A stretch of DNA of 64,000 nucleotides from Cercospora beticola (Eukaryota > Ascomycota > Dothideomycetes > Mycosphaerellales > Mycosphaerellaceae). Under the pieces are notes generated by a model. That model did not search any database. It saw only the letters and a list, made by a program, of their open reading frames with translations, and was not told the origin of the DNA. Within the stretch, counting starts at the first letter, position 1. Each line of letters opens with the position of its first letter. Made by a program: the position numbers and the translations under genes. The DNA lies in the NCBI RefSeq assembly GCF_033473495.1, contig NC_088938.1, forward strand, positions 3,658,001 to 3,722,000, given 5' to 3'. This document shows, piece after piece, positions 1-10,140 of the stretch.

Positions 1-751
1 TTCCAGGGTGCTTGGCGAGAGCTTTTCCGTACGAGGTCTCGTTCCACGCTTTTGGTGATAGAACTGTCTGACCGCAGAAACCTTTCTCCACGCAGATCTG
101 TTCGATCTCTCGCGCAGACATGGACATGGTCACGGCTTTGATCTTCTCATACGCTTGCTCGTTGGTTGTGATGCTGGAGTCGTCGGCATCGAGGCCAAAT
201 GCTGACAAGAAGCCTTTTGGATCGAGAGATGACAGGATCTGGAACCATTGTTGATGACCGTTCTCATCTTTGGAGCCGGTTGGGTAGATGCTCCAGCTTC
301 GGAATCGCATTGGAGTTTTGGTGATTACGCCCTTGTCGACGTCGACTGAGGACGCTTGCTGTACGACTTGGTTCTTTTGAATAGCCTTCCAGTCTTGGCC
401 GTCCACAGTCACAAGACCGACAGTTGCTGGATAGAGCGCTGCCAGCTCAGTGTCGACCTGCACCTTTCCTGAATCAATTCCACGGGTTGCGAGTATTTGT
501 TTGGAGGCCAGTCCGATCATTGCATGACAGACCGCAGAGAAGACTTGGGCTTTAATGGGACCAGGAAGCAGCGGCAGATCTCGTCCAGTGAAGTTGACTT
601 GGTTCAGGAAAGAAGCTGATGAATCGAATCCTGGTGTGATCTCTGCCATGTATTGCAAAAGGCGTCTGGCATCTTGTGGCACAGGCACGAAGTGCTTGTC
701 GGTGTGCGTGCCTGGGCCATAGACATCTTCGACAGTTTCGTGTTTCGTCAT
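1..751 (-). CDS. CaiB/BaiF-type (family III) CoA-transferase, N-terminal part
   Basis: The frame opens at the ATG ending at 751 and stays open for 250 codons to the window edge, so only the N-terminal half is present. The order of segments fits fungal proteins annotated as CaiB/BaiF CoA-transferases: an N-terminal VPQDARRLL helix, a region with VTVDGQDWKAIQKNQ, and a later stretch ending EKGFCGQTVLSPKAWNETSYGKALAKHPG-like. The last resembles the motif just before the main CoA-transferase fold in these proteins. Family III enzymes move CoA between carboxylic acids or racemise acyl-CoAs; the substrate cannot be read here, and the catalytic Asp lies off the window. It is divergent from a 3-hydroxyacyl-CoA dehydrogenase, which fits an acyl-CoA role. 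The assignment rests on remembered family style, not an alignment. Confidence 0.62.
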   Translation of the reverse strand, partial: MTKHETVEDVYGPGTHTDKHFVPVPQDARRLLQYMAEITPGFDSSASFLNQVNFTGRDLPLLPGPIKAQVFSAVCHAMIGLASKQILATRGIDSGKVQVDTELAALYPATVGLVTVDGQDWKAIQKNQVVQQASSVDVDKGVITKTPMRFRSWSIYPTGSKDENGHQQWFQILSSLDPKGFLSAFGLDADDSSITTNEQAYEKIKAVTMSMSAREIEQICVEKGFCGQTVLSPKAWNETSYGKALAKHPG

Positions 752-1462
752 GATTGTTGTTCAATCGACTTGAGTGCTCTCGTCGTCTGAGGAATCGTAC
801 TTTCGTCTGGATGCGATTGCACTCGGCGTCTACGGGCAATATATCTCGTGCACGCTCGAACCTGGTAGGAGTCGTCGATCGTTAAAGTCGCAGAAGATTG
901 GATTATTCATCACTAGAGTTGGAATGCAAAGCCTTGTTTGAGGCCGAACTATATACACGAAGTCTACGAACGCTTCCAAGGATATGAAGTCTCGCTCGTC
1001 CGAAAGCCTTCACCTGCCCTCTCTCGGTGCGACAAAGTGATGTCGAAGCTGGAGGCTTACGACGCGAACCATCTCCGTCATTTTTGTGCAATCCGAATAT
1101 TTTCCGAATTGGACAAAATCATAACTTCGGACTTCGCGTCATTTCATCGCGATAGCCAAATTATGCAGAGGTCGTCCGCGTGTACAGTACTCTCGCAAGT
1201 GTTAGAACGTCATGGGCGATTTCCGGGACTCAGACTATGATGAAGTGACTAGGTTTCCCGTCTCTGACGAAGCCGAATGATGCGGAAGTAAGAACGAGGG
1301 TATGGGACCCAGGCGAAGATACAACTAGGAGAACAAGAAACATCGATCTTGCTCAATAGCTTCATTGCCTCTCATCTCGTTGCACTGCAAAGTGAATCCG
1401 ACCTTGCAAGAACACGATTGTCACCTTGATCCAAGAGAAAGAGTTCAACAAACCCAACAGTC
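752..1462. promoter_or_regulatory. Divergent intergenic region between CoA-transferase and dehydrogenase
   Basis: The 711 bases lie between two ATGs pointing apart, so they should carry both promoters. I see no convincing gene, TATA box or repeat in them. Open frames here are short and show no family motif. Confidence 0.5.
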
Positions 1463-2499
1463 ATGGCTACAGATACCCAAAGGAAGACCGTTCTCGTTGT
1501 TGGAACTGGCGTCATAGGTAGTTCATGGACGACGCTTTTCCTGGCCAAGGGGCATAGAGTCATCGTATCTGACCCAGCTCCTGGCGCTCGAGAGAAGCTT
1601 GACCAATTCATTCAATCTGAATGGCCACGAATGCAAAGGGTTGGCATCGTAGAAAATGCTGATGCTCGTGCATACGAATTTGTCGAAGATGTCTTTCAAG
1701 CAGAGGCAGTCATGAACGGGGAGATAGATTGGGTCCAAGAGGTGAGTCTCCGCAACCACATGTGCAAGCAGAATCGAGAAAGCTGATGACGAGAGATCAG
1801 AACGCACCTGAACGTCCCAACTTCAAGACAGACCTAATTGGCAAACTCGACGCTCTTCTACCAAACAAGAACACAATCATTGCTTCATCTTCTTCCGGCA
1901 TTCCATCATCACAATTCATCTCGAAATGCAAGCACGCATCTTCTCGCGTATTGATCGGGCACCCATTCAACCCACCACATCTCATCCCTCTGGTCGAAAT
2001 TGTGCCTCACCAAGACACATCATCAGAGTCGGTCGATAAAGCGATTGAATTTTACAAGTTGCTCGGGAAAAGCCCTGTGCTCGTCAAGAAAGAAGTGCCC
2101 GGCTTTCTCGCAAATCGTCTTCAAGCAGCCGTACTCGCAGAAGCGTATTCACTAGTCTCGCGAGGCGTGGCGAGCGCAGAGGATGTCGATACTGCCATGT
2201 CGACTGGTCCGGGCTTGAGATGGGCATTGGCAGGGCCATATATGACGAACGTGCTCGGAGGGGGAGCTGGGGAAGATCCGTTCGGACACTTTATCAAGCA
2301 CCTGGGTCCTGCAATTGAGGGCTGGAAGAAAGACATGGACGAGAAGAAGTTTGAGTGGCAAGAAACTGATGTGGATGGCTTAATCGAGAAAGTGAAGCCC
2401 TTCGTCGACGCGAAAGATAGAGAAGGTGCAAGAAGAGATATGGGTGATGGCTTGATCGAATTGCTGGAAATGAAGAAGGGAAAGAATAACTTGGTATAG
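1463..2499 (+). CDS. 3-hydroxyacyl-CoA dehydrogenase family protein (L-gulonate 3-dehydrogenase / lambda-crystallin type)
   Basis: Two exons, 1463-1741 and 1801-2499, around a 59 nt phase-0 intron (GTGAGT...CAG) give 325 residues, the usual length of this subfamily. The N-terminal Rossmann motif VVGTGVIGSSW (residues about 11-21) binds NAD. The joint restores the family motif WVQENAPER. Downstream come IASSSSGIPSSQF, the GHPFNPPHLIPLVEIV signature carrying the catalytic His, and PGFLANRLQAAVLAEA in the C-terminal helical domain. Relatives oxidise L-gulonate, carnitine or 3-hydroxyacyl-CoA, so the substrate stays open. It is divergent from a CoA-transferase gene, which favours a small acid or acyl-CoA. 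The start is the first ATG in frame before the Rossmann strand. Confidence 0.88.
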
Positions 2500-3240
2500 C
2501 CCTTCGAAGCAAATGATACCTTTTGTTGGCATCCGTTCTTGCTCTTCTTTTTGACAAGCTGCTTGATGGCATTCGCAATGACAATGGTGACGGATGAGCT
2601 GGTTTGCACTGGCCCACGTTCATTTCTCTAAAACCCTTACCAAAGGTCTACGATGTCATGGCCACTGCCTGAGCTTGAGCAGCCGCACGGATGGGAGTGG
2701 TTCAAGCACCTTGTGTGTGAAGCTTGTTGGCTGCCTTCAAGCTTGTCTTGTCCGGAAGTATCCAAATGGCTGGAACTCATGGCCGGGAATGATGTTGTTG
2801 CCGTGAAGATGCGGGTCTGGTGAGAAATGACGTTCGCCTTCTGGAAGTCTCAACACCCCTGTACAATCTTTGACTTCATCTGCTGTATCCGAGCTATCTC
2901 CGCTGGCCTTCGCGCCTATCGACATCAGTTCGGCCTTTTCGCATTGCGAAGTGCGAGACATGAGTGACGTGTTGAAGGATTCAGGAAAATGATGTGTGCA
3001 GCCGCGAAGATGGCTAGGAGGTCTAGCCCTCAATCGGTGCAGTGCATCAGCAAGAAGCTTTACCAGGAACTTGTGCCACGGCTCTCTCTCGCCTTCCCCT
3101 ACCTGTTGCTAGGGATCCTGCTATACCTTAAGAGCCACTGTAGGATTCGGCTCCATACATTGCGTGCAGTATTTCTTTGATCAATCAACGAAAAAATCTC
3201 ACGACGAATATCTATTTTGTTAGCATTATTGGTCGTCAAC
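2500..3240. other. Intergenic region, no convincing gene
   Basis: Between the dehydrogenase stop and the next ATG I find only short frames without recognisable motifs. One minus-strand frame (2737-3033, 98 residues) has a somewhat protein-like C-terminal part, but I recognise no family and cannot support it as a gene. Confidence 0.4.
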
Positions 3241-4236
3241 ATGCCCTACCTGGAGAACGACAAGATCGCAAGCACATCCACACTTTTCATCCTCAACATC
3301 TACCGTGCGACACCAGAAACGCCACTGTATACCCAATCGACGAACGATCTCACGCATCGCGGTAGACTACTGCGGTTCACGCCTGGCAAAGATGACAAGC
3401 CAGTGACGCTTCTCCAAGACTTGCACATGCCCGACGGAATTACAATCAGCAAAAAGCACAACCGGATCTTCTGGACGCAGATGGGCAACGCTGGCTCCAA
3501 CGATGGCTCAATCATGACCTCGAACCTCGATGGCAGCGATATGAAATGCATACTCTCAGGCGGAGCTGTACATACCCCGAAGCAAATTGTCATCGACGAG
3601 GAAGCCGACGAACTGTATTTCTGCGATCGCGAAGGTCTCCGAGTACATCGATGTGACCTTGATGGCGGGAACCACGAGGTTTTGATCCAGACGGGCGACT
3701 GGAGAAACCCAGAGCATCAGAGTAATCAGACCCGGTGGTGCGTGGGTATAGCTATCAGCAAGGAACTGGGAAAGCTGTACTGGACGCAGAAAGGTGCACC
3801 AAAAATGCGGCAGGGCAGGATATTTTCCGCCAATCTGGAAATCCCGAGCGGCTACACAGCAGAAGATCGACCAGACATCGAGCTTGTTGCTGAAAATCTT
3901 CCGGAGCCTATCGACCTGGAACTGGACGAGGATATGGGAGCTTTGTACTGGACGGATCGTGGCGAATTTCCTTTCGGCAATACGCTGAATCGAAAGACTT
4001 TGAGGGTCCGTGGAGATGGTCCTAGGGAGGAGGAACGGAAGTTGGGTCGGGAAATACTGGCGGAGGGGTTTGGTGAAGCCATTGGATTGGCACTTGACAA
4101 AGTTCAAGGGTGTGCATGGGTTGCAGATCTTGCTGGGAGGATCTGGAAATGCGATACAACGAAGCCTGCTGCCAAGCAGAAAGTGCATGAGGAGGAGCTG
4201 GCTGTTTTCACAGGCTTGGCGCTTTATCATGGCTAG
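3241..4236 (+). CDS. YWTD/SMP-30-like beta-propeller protein
   Basis: A 331-residue intronless frame starting at MPYLENDK. The frame continues upstream of this ATG only through non-ATG codons, so I take the first ATG. Repeated blade signatures are visible: PDGITISKKHNRIFWTQMG, PKQIVIDEEADELYFCDREG, CVGIAISKELGKLYWTQKG, PIDLELDEDMGALYWTDRG and AIGLALDKVQGCAWVADL. This LDL-receptor-class-B (YWTD) / SMP-30-like six-bladed propeller pattern is seen in fungal intracellular proteins of unknown substrate. There is no signal peptide, so a cytosolic location is likely. It lies on the same strand as the dehydrogenase, 741 bases downstream. A sugar-lactone or acid-metabolism role would be a guess from that neighbourhood only. 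Confidence 0.8.
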   Translation: MPYLENDKIASTSTLFILNIYRATPETPLYTQSTNDLTHRGRLLRFTPGKDDKPVTLLQDLHMPDGITISKKHNRIFWTQMGNAGSNDGSIMTSNLDGSDMKCILSGGAVHTPKQIVIDEEADELYFCDREGLRVHRCDLDGGNHEVLIQTGDWRNPEHQSNQTRWCVGIAISKELGKLYWTQKGAPKMRQGRIFSANLEIPSGYTAEDRPDIELVAENLPEPIDLELDEDMGALYWTDRGEFPFGNTLNRKTLRVRGDGPREEERKLGREILAEGFGEAIGLALDKVQGCAWVADLAGRIWKCDTTKPAAKQKVHEEELAVFTGLALYHG

Positions 4237-4916
4237 TTTCATGGTCCAGGGTCGTAGGAACCGTAATGATTAGTATGCCACAGGCATTATCATTCATGGA
4301 TGGTAGCTGGAAGTTTCGTATGAGGCCATGTTAGTCGCAAAGGTGTAGTTCAGCAAAGCCAATGTAAGGACGCTTGAGGGGAAAAGTCGGTGTTGGATGG
4401 GAAGTCGCGAGAGTTGGGTACCAGTGAAGGCAGACTCGAGTGCATGGTGAGACTTTCGTTGAGGTGACGTGCGGACAGAGTGCAGCCCTCGTTCCAGTCA
4501 TCAGTCCCCAACTCAAGCGGCTCAGTCGTAAGCAGATATTGATGCCTACCCACGGGCTCTGTCACAACTCAAGTGCCTGAAGCATTTGCTGCCACGTTGG
4601 CCAGAGCCAGACACAGCAACGCATTGCAAGCCATCGAGCCATATAAGGCTCTACAATGACATCGCAGAGAAGTTCTGAAGTGCTTGAGTGGATGCGTGAC
4701 GTTGAATTCTGTCTCGACCTTCCTGCCTCGTGTTAGTCCGCCCAGCAAGTAAAACATCTTGGCATTGGCGCATTGCAGATCGATGCCTCGTGGCATGGCA
4801 GCTGCTGCAGATTGGTCCAGTATGTGATCAGAGCATTTTAGTCAGTCATATGAAAAGCATGCCCATTCCCGACATGGTTCTGTGTTGTTGCCAGATATTT
4901 CAACCACTTCAGCAAA
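4237..4916. other. Intergenic region upstream of the secreted EEP-fold gene
   Basis: 680 bases with no supported gene. It should hold the 3' end of the propeller gene and the promoter of the next gene. Confidence 0.4.
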
Positions 4917-6485
4917 ATGAAGTTCGCAAATACGCTGGGCACGATCCTAGCTGCTGTGGTATCGGTGTCAAGTGCACCAACACCAGAGCAGCAATATGGC
5001 AATATCGCAGCTCGACAGCAAGGAGACACCGTGTACGGAAATTTGATGTTGGACGCAACTGCTGAACGCTTCACATTCAAATACGCCACATCCGATCCAT
5101 TCTCAACAAACTGGATAGCTCTATATCCAGCCGCTGGAGGTGGACCCGTGAACCAAGAATATGTATCGCCATCGACAGTGTGGAAATACGCCCCGGAAAC
5201 GGATGGATCGGTGTACCTGTCGACGGAAGCATTGCAGCCAGGCGATTATCAAGTATACTTCCTAGCACGAGATGGCTATCGGTGGCTCGCAGAACCCATC
5301 AATGTGACGCTGTCGGCACCGCCTGCTGAACTCAAGTTTCCCGTCGAAACTGCTGCGCTGCACAATGCCAGACAATTGGAGGATTACGCGGCTGAAGTCG
5401 GTGGACTCTTGCTTGGTAAGGGTGACGACCAAGTGACATTCGAGAAAATCGACGGCGAAGACTGGATCAGCGTTAGCGAGGACGGCAAGTTGACCGGGAG
5501 GCCTGGAATCCTCAACAGGGATGAATCCGTTGTTACGGTACGCGCAACTGCCGAGAATGGCTCGACTGCGACGATGAAGCTCAGAATTCCGGTACGAAAG
5601 GCGTGGCAATCGCTCGTACAAGACTTAAGGGTCATGGCGTTCAATCTCTGGCACGGAGGTACCAGAGTCAACAACTTCCAGGAAAAGCAGCTGCGATTCA
5701 TCTTGGAATCCGGCGCAGACGTTATTGCACTGCAAGAAGCGAGTGGCAGCCATGGCCAAAGACTTGGCCAAGCACTAGCCTGGTCCTACTTCCAGAGCAC
5801 GGGAAGCGTTGCGATAATCAGTCGGTACCCCATTGTAGAGCGATATGGCGAGATCTCTGCATCTGGAGGAGTTCGTATCCACATCAATGGTAATAGAAAG
5901 CTGTCGCTCAGTCCAACGGAGATCAACGTCTGGAGTGCGCATCTTGGATACACGCCGTACGGCCCATATGACTTTTGTTTCGACAATATGACCAAGGAAG
6001 TGGTTATGGCGCGGGAAGCCGAGTCCGGACGTACGCCGCAGATGACTGCTATTCTGAGCGGCATTCGATCGCAGCTACGAAATTCGAGAAGAGTCCCGGT
6101 AATCCTGGCTGGGGATTTCAATGCGCCCTCGCATCTGGACTGGGTGCCGGCACTCGCTGAGAAGAATTGTGGGATCGATAGCTTCGACTGGCCAACATCA
6201 ATCCTTCCAACTGCTCTTGGACTGATCGATTCCTTTCGAGTGGCGAATCCCGATCCAGTGGCTGTCCAGGCTACGACATGGAGTCCGCTGTACCCGGGAC
6301 ACAATGGCGATTCAGGTCGCGCGGAACCACAAGATCGCATCGATTTCGTCTACCATACTCGAGGACGGCTGAGGGTCGTCGGATCGAAAGCCATTGTGGT
6401 TGGAAATCCCAGGCCGTACCCAAAGCACGCGCATAACGAATGGACAACGGACCATGCAGCCGTGCTGACGCACTACCGCCTGTGA
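4917..6485 (+). CDS. Secreted endonuclease/exonuclease/phosphatase-family protein
   Basis: 522 residues without introns. Residues 1-20 form a signal peptide ending near VSVSSA. Residues about 36-230 are beta-rich and Ig-like, with a calx-beta/cadherin-like look in the second half. The catalytic EEP domain covers about 236-522: MAFNLWHGG (Asn243), LQEASG (Glu274), WSAHLG (His342), LAGDFNAPSH (Asp400, Asn402), DRIDFVY (Asp473, Asp476) and TTDHAAVL (Asp512, His513). All residues for metal binding and phosphodiester attack are in place, so I expect an active secreted phosphodiesterase (nuclease, inositol-phosphatase or sphingomyelinase-like). The substrate is not readable. The ATG is followed directly by the signal peptide, which fixes the start. 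Confidence 0.88.
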   Translation: MKFANTLGTILAAVVSVSSAPTPEQQYGNIAARQQGDTVYGNLMLDATAERFTFKYATSDPFSTNWIALYPAAGGGPVNQEYVSPSTVWKYAPETDGSVYLSTEALQPGDYQVYFLARDGYRWLAEPINVTLSAPPAELKFPVETAALHNARQLEDYAAEVGGLLLGKGDDQVTFEKIDGEDWISVSEDGKLTGRPGILNRDESVVTVRATAENGSTATMKLRIPVRKAWQSLVQDLRVMAFNLWHGGTRVNNFQEKQLRFILESGADVIALQEASGSHGQRLGQALAWSYFQSTGSVAIISRYPIVERYGEISASGGVRIHINGNRKLSLSPTEINVWSAHLGYTPYGPYDFCFDNMTKEVVMAREAESGRTPQMTAILSGIRSQLRNSRRVPVILAGDFNAPSHLDWVPALAEKNCGIDSFDWPTSILPTALGLIDSFRVANPDPVAVQATTWSPLYPGHNGDSGRAEPQDRIDFVYHTRGRLRVVGSKAIVVGNPRPYPKHAHNEWTTDHAAVLTHYRL

Positions 6486-7012
6486 GGAAGGAGGAGCTCC
6501 AGTATACGACAGAATAGTCCGCTGCCCTTTTTATTGAGTCTCAGCATCTCCATAAAGGCTCTAAGGAAGATTATGGCTGCGCACGCAGCAGCTGAGCATA
6601 GAACTCGTTCCGTAGCCATAATTTGAGGCAACAGAGCTTTTCAGTGCGCAGTGTAGTGTCATTGCATGTGAGTCCAATCTGTCGCGAGAAGTGTGTGCTG
6701 CAAGCCTCTCAAAGGATCTCTTTGAATCCTTCCGGCTAAGTCGGCAGCCGCCGATCGCAAGACCGCGTAGACGAAGACGTCGACGACCTGCCCTCGTGCC
6801 AGCGTCGCTCCAGAGCGGCGAGCGTGGTCTACAGGCCATCGACACAGATTCAAACAGTCTTGTGATATCCCGTACTCTTCGAGGTTCTTGATCGCCAGCA
6901 TCGACGAAAGCACGCCGTGCGCTGCCACTTATTGTCCGCATAGCGACGCCATTCAAACAGCCACCACGACGACCTTGCCACAGCGACGCTCAACCTTCTT
7001 CACTCCCCAATC
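6486..7012. other. Intergenic region
   Basis: 527 bases; no gene, repeat or RNA recognised. The last part is presumably the promoter and leader of the small membrane protein. Confidence 0.4.
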
Positions 7013-7303
7013 ATGGGTGCACTCGCATACGCCATCCCAGTCGGCATTCTCGGGGCGATCGTCGTCGTCAGTCTGGTCTTCATCTGGTTCTGGTTCCCGC
7101 GCACTTGGGACAAGGGTGTCAAAGCCGACGCAGACGAAGTGAATCAGATCAAGGGCGAGGATCGTGAGGCACAGCGACAGGCGAATCGAGACATTATCGA
7201 GCGGTTCAAGAGGGCGAGGGCCATTGAAAGAGGAGAGATTGTGGAGGATGTTGAGATGGGAAGTGCTACGCCGGCCCAGAAGCCGGGCCGGGACAGGGGG
7301 TGA
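7013..7303 (+). CDS. Small single-pass membrane protein, unknown function
   Basis: 96 residues. A hydrophobic segment at residues about 4-28 ends in FWFPRTW and is followed by a charged tail: an Asp/Glu/Lys/Arg-rich helix with DREAQRQANRDIIERFKRARAIERG, then a short low-complexity end. The clean split into a membrane anchor and amphipathic helix, plus the upstream CCAATC-ATGG context, make it look like a real small gene, probably a mitochondrial or ER membrane component. I do not recognise the family. Confidence 0.6.
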   Translation: MGALAYAIPVGILGAIVVVSLVFIWFWFPRTWDKGVKADADEVNQIKGEDREAQRQANRDIIERFKRARAIERGEIVEDVEMGSATPAQKPGRDRG

Positions 7304-8357
7304 GGAACGACTGCACATGGCACACAGCACAGCAACATTGCACTGCACTACATGCAGCAAAAGATTCATCACCAGTGCGAATACGAATGAACGAATCTTG
7401 TTCCCGTTTTTTAGAGCTTGACGGAATTCGTAGGGCGCGGAAATACAAACATCACTCCAAGCCATCCATGTTTTCAACGCCCATTACTTCCATTTCCATG
7501 CATGCGTCCTGCAGGTTGACTGGGCGTCACGACGCGGGATCACATACAGAGGTGGCTCAGTATTCGTTTGCATTCGCGAAAGCAAACTTGCCATGCGTTG
7601 ACCAGCGACAGCATATCCTCGTAGGCCCAATGCATCTTGCCCACAGTGCGAACGACTCAGTTCACTACCGTGCTGCCGGATACCCCACCTCCTCCTGTCG
7701 CTCCGCGCCTTATCAGAGGCTCCTCGACCAAATGAGACTGTTCGAGGCCACAACGCATCAACATGCGTAGTGACACCGTGCGCACGTTTCTCTCGTGTCC
7801 GCGCAACAGAAGAAGGTTGTTCGCGTCATCATACGTGCCTTACGGACGATCTCGCACGACAGTGGCGTACTCGAACTAATCGCCCATGCTCCTCACGGCA
7901 CGAAGTCATTGATGTTTCAAGATGATTGGATATCTCGCTCCCTGGGCATCTAATACCACAGAGGCACATTGACTGAGCGGACTTTCGAGTACTGGCTGCG
8001 GGTCTGTATTGTCAAGCTTATCCAGCTGACGAACGCTTTGTGGCCAAGCGAAAACAAAGCCACTCAAGCTAGTAGCAGCAGAAGGCTCAGCGTGAACGCG
8101 TCGCTTGTCTACGCACTCCAAAGCAAAACTCATGAAGCATGGGACGAAATTGAACACTAGGTGCACTGCACATCGAGTCGACATCGGGCACACGATAACA
8201 CAAAAGACTCACTCTTATCAAAAAAGAAAGACCACTTCAGATGGAAATCGAATCAGGAAATAGAACATATGTATACAAAACATGTAAAATGATCAAGAAA
8301 AGACAAAAAGAGATCTCTTTCTCGAACGGAGGACTTCCAAGCATCTGAAAGTGACTG
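7304..8357. other. Gene-poor region
   Basis: About 1 kb with only short frames on both strands, none with a recognisable motif or a plausible intron structure. Confidence 0.4.
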
Positions 8358-8461
8358 AATGGCCATCTAGCGCGCTGGAGTGTGTGGTTCAACTGCTTGT
8401 TTCGTGAACCACCAGACCAAGACAGGATTGCAATCAAGGTCTGAACCTCCGATTCGATGTG
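8342..8461 (+). repeat. Diverged direct repeat, copy 1
   Basis: About 100-120 bases that reappear as a diverged copy near 8875-8991 in the same orientation. Shared blocks in the same order are TCT(A/G)GCGCGCT, (A)ACCACCAGACC, then the identical 19-mer GATTGCAATCAAGGTCTGA, and finally AATTCGATG/GATTCGATG. The reading frames are not conserved well enough to call a protein. It could be an old tandem duplication, a fragment of a mobile element or a structured RNA. Confidence 0.6.
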
Positions 8462-8874
8462 GGCAATGCAGGACCGCGCACGGTCTGATATGTAGCCTAA
8501 TTCCTCCAGCTTCGGTACGCAGCACATCGTCAAGTTAAGGTCGCAGTGGCAAAATCACCCGTTGAATGCCCCCGGAGTTTGCCTTTGCCGTTTGAAGCAC
8601 TATACGGTCTCACAGGTTCGAAATGGAAGTGCGTAGCATCATCGACGTGATACGAATCCAGGGACTCGAGGACGCAATATGCAGTGCAAAGAAAAGAACC
8701 AGCTAGGCAAAAAAGAGATCGCATCATTTCTGTCAAGATGGGAGACAATTATGTGCGTCGAGTCACGAACATCCAGAACAGGGAAATGCCAAAAAATAAT
8801 GAGTCCCAAGAAAGGGCAACAAAGGTGTAAAAAGAAAGGAAACAGGCAAAAGAAGAAGTTCGAATGGGAGCATC

Positions 8875-8991
8875 CAACATCTGGTATGACACGATGGGTC
8901 ATCTGGCGCGCTGAAATGTGTGACACTGTATTTGTCGTAACCACCAGACCGAGAGGAGATTGCAATCAAGGTCTGACTCCCAATTCGATGA
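8875..8991 (+). repeat. Diverged direct repeat, copy 2
   Basis: Second copy of the element at 8342-8461, about 530 bases downstream. The 19-base core is identical; the flanks are diverged with small indels. Confidence 0.6.
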
Positions 8992-9021
8992 GCAGCTACT
9001 CCTACAGGTCGAATGAGTAAT

Positions 9022-10140
9022 CAGCATTGAAGCCATTCACTTCTGCAAGGAAGTCCGCACTGGCCCCGAGAGCGCGCCATTACTTTCCATTTTGTCAAAC
9101 ATCCGCTTTCGTTCCTCTACAGCCACGCCTACCTTTCTCCCCCGCTGCGGTCTCCTGGCACTCGATATCTCCTACTGCACGTGAAGCCGGGTTTCCTCTC
9201 CCGTTGCAGAATGCTCGCGGTCATCAAAGTCCCCTCGACTAGAGTTCTTGGCTGTGAGGTCGTTAGAGTCAGCCAATATGCGCTCAAAGACACCATCTCC
9301 AATTCAGACGACTCTGTCGATGACGGCGATGGTTCGGACCAGGTTCAAGTTGCCTCGCCAAATGATCAGAGCCGGGAAAGGTCAGGACAAGTCGCTGAAG
9401 ATGTTCAAGCCAGGCACTCTGCGCAGCGACCGACAGCCTTGCCAGTATGATGGAGGAGTCATCGCATGCAGCCCGCGTCACCACAGCAGAGATGGCGACC
9501 ATCAGCATGAAAGCGATCGAGATGGTGATTCAGCTCACCGAGCTCGTCAAGGATGCTCGTGAAGATGCGCTGTAGAGAAGCAGCATGTCGACGGCGACAA
9601 AGCTCTAGATCTGGCGGATGAGGTGGAATTCCTGACTATGGAGACGTCCACAGAAGATTGAACCCAAGTGTTGTGAGGATGATGCGGCCAGCAAGTTGTG
9701 GTGAAGTCCAGGCTTCACCGATCTTGCCGTCCGCCAAGGATTCGGCGACAGGGATGAACAGGACTTTCGAGGATGTGTATCTTGATTCGCGTCTGTATGG
9801 GTTCGCCAACTGCAAAGGCTCTCGCGTTATGTGCACCAAAAATTAGCATGATGCTGTGAATGGTGAAGTGGAGTGTCATCCTTCTCTGACTGTCAGGATT
9901 CAGACGGAAAGTGGCATCCAAACTCTATTGCCTCACCAAAATCTTATACCGTCCCGGTCCAAGTCTCAGCTGAATGCATAACTTATGCATACGAGAAACA
10001 CGACCATGCCTGGTCTTTGAAACACTTATGATTGATGAATTCGAGCACTTGGCGTGATTCTGACAACGACATCGCAGAGCAGCAAATTGCTCCTCCCCTC
10101 CCAACAACCTTCCCCACGCTCTGAGAATTCCGCTGTCGCC
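9022..10140. other. Gene-poor region upstream of CYP51
   Basis: No confident gene. A 42-codon plus-strand frame at 9447-9575 encodes an amphipathic Met/Ala/Glu-rich helix (MKAIEMVIQLTELVKDARED), which may be a relic. Adjacent frames change several times without splice-site support. Confidence 0.35.

Noticed and set aside
2121..2609. 162-residue open frame on the minus strand
   Set aside because: Shadow of the dehydrogenase exon 2.
2737..3033. 98-residue minus-strand frame with HLHGNNIIPGHEFQPFG
   Set aside because: The C-terminal third looks protein-like, but I recognise no family, no partner exon and no good start, so it stays uncalled.
3556..4242. 228-residue open frame on the minus strand
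   Set aside because: Shadow of the propeller gene, which has clear repeat motifs on the plus strand.
5786..6340. 184-residue open frame on the minus strand
   Set aside because: Shadow of the EEP-domain exon.
7300..7770. 156-codon open stretch on the plus strand
   Set aside because: No ATG at its start, no motif; region looks intergenic.
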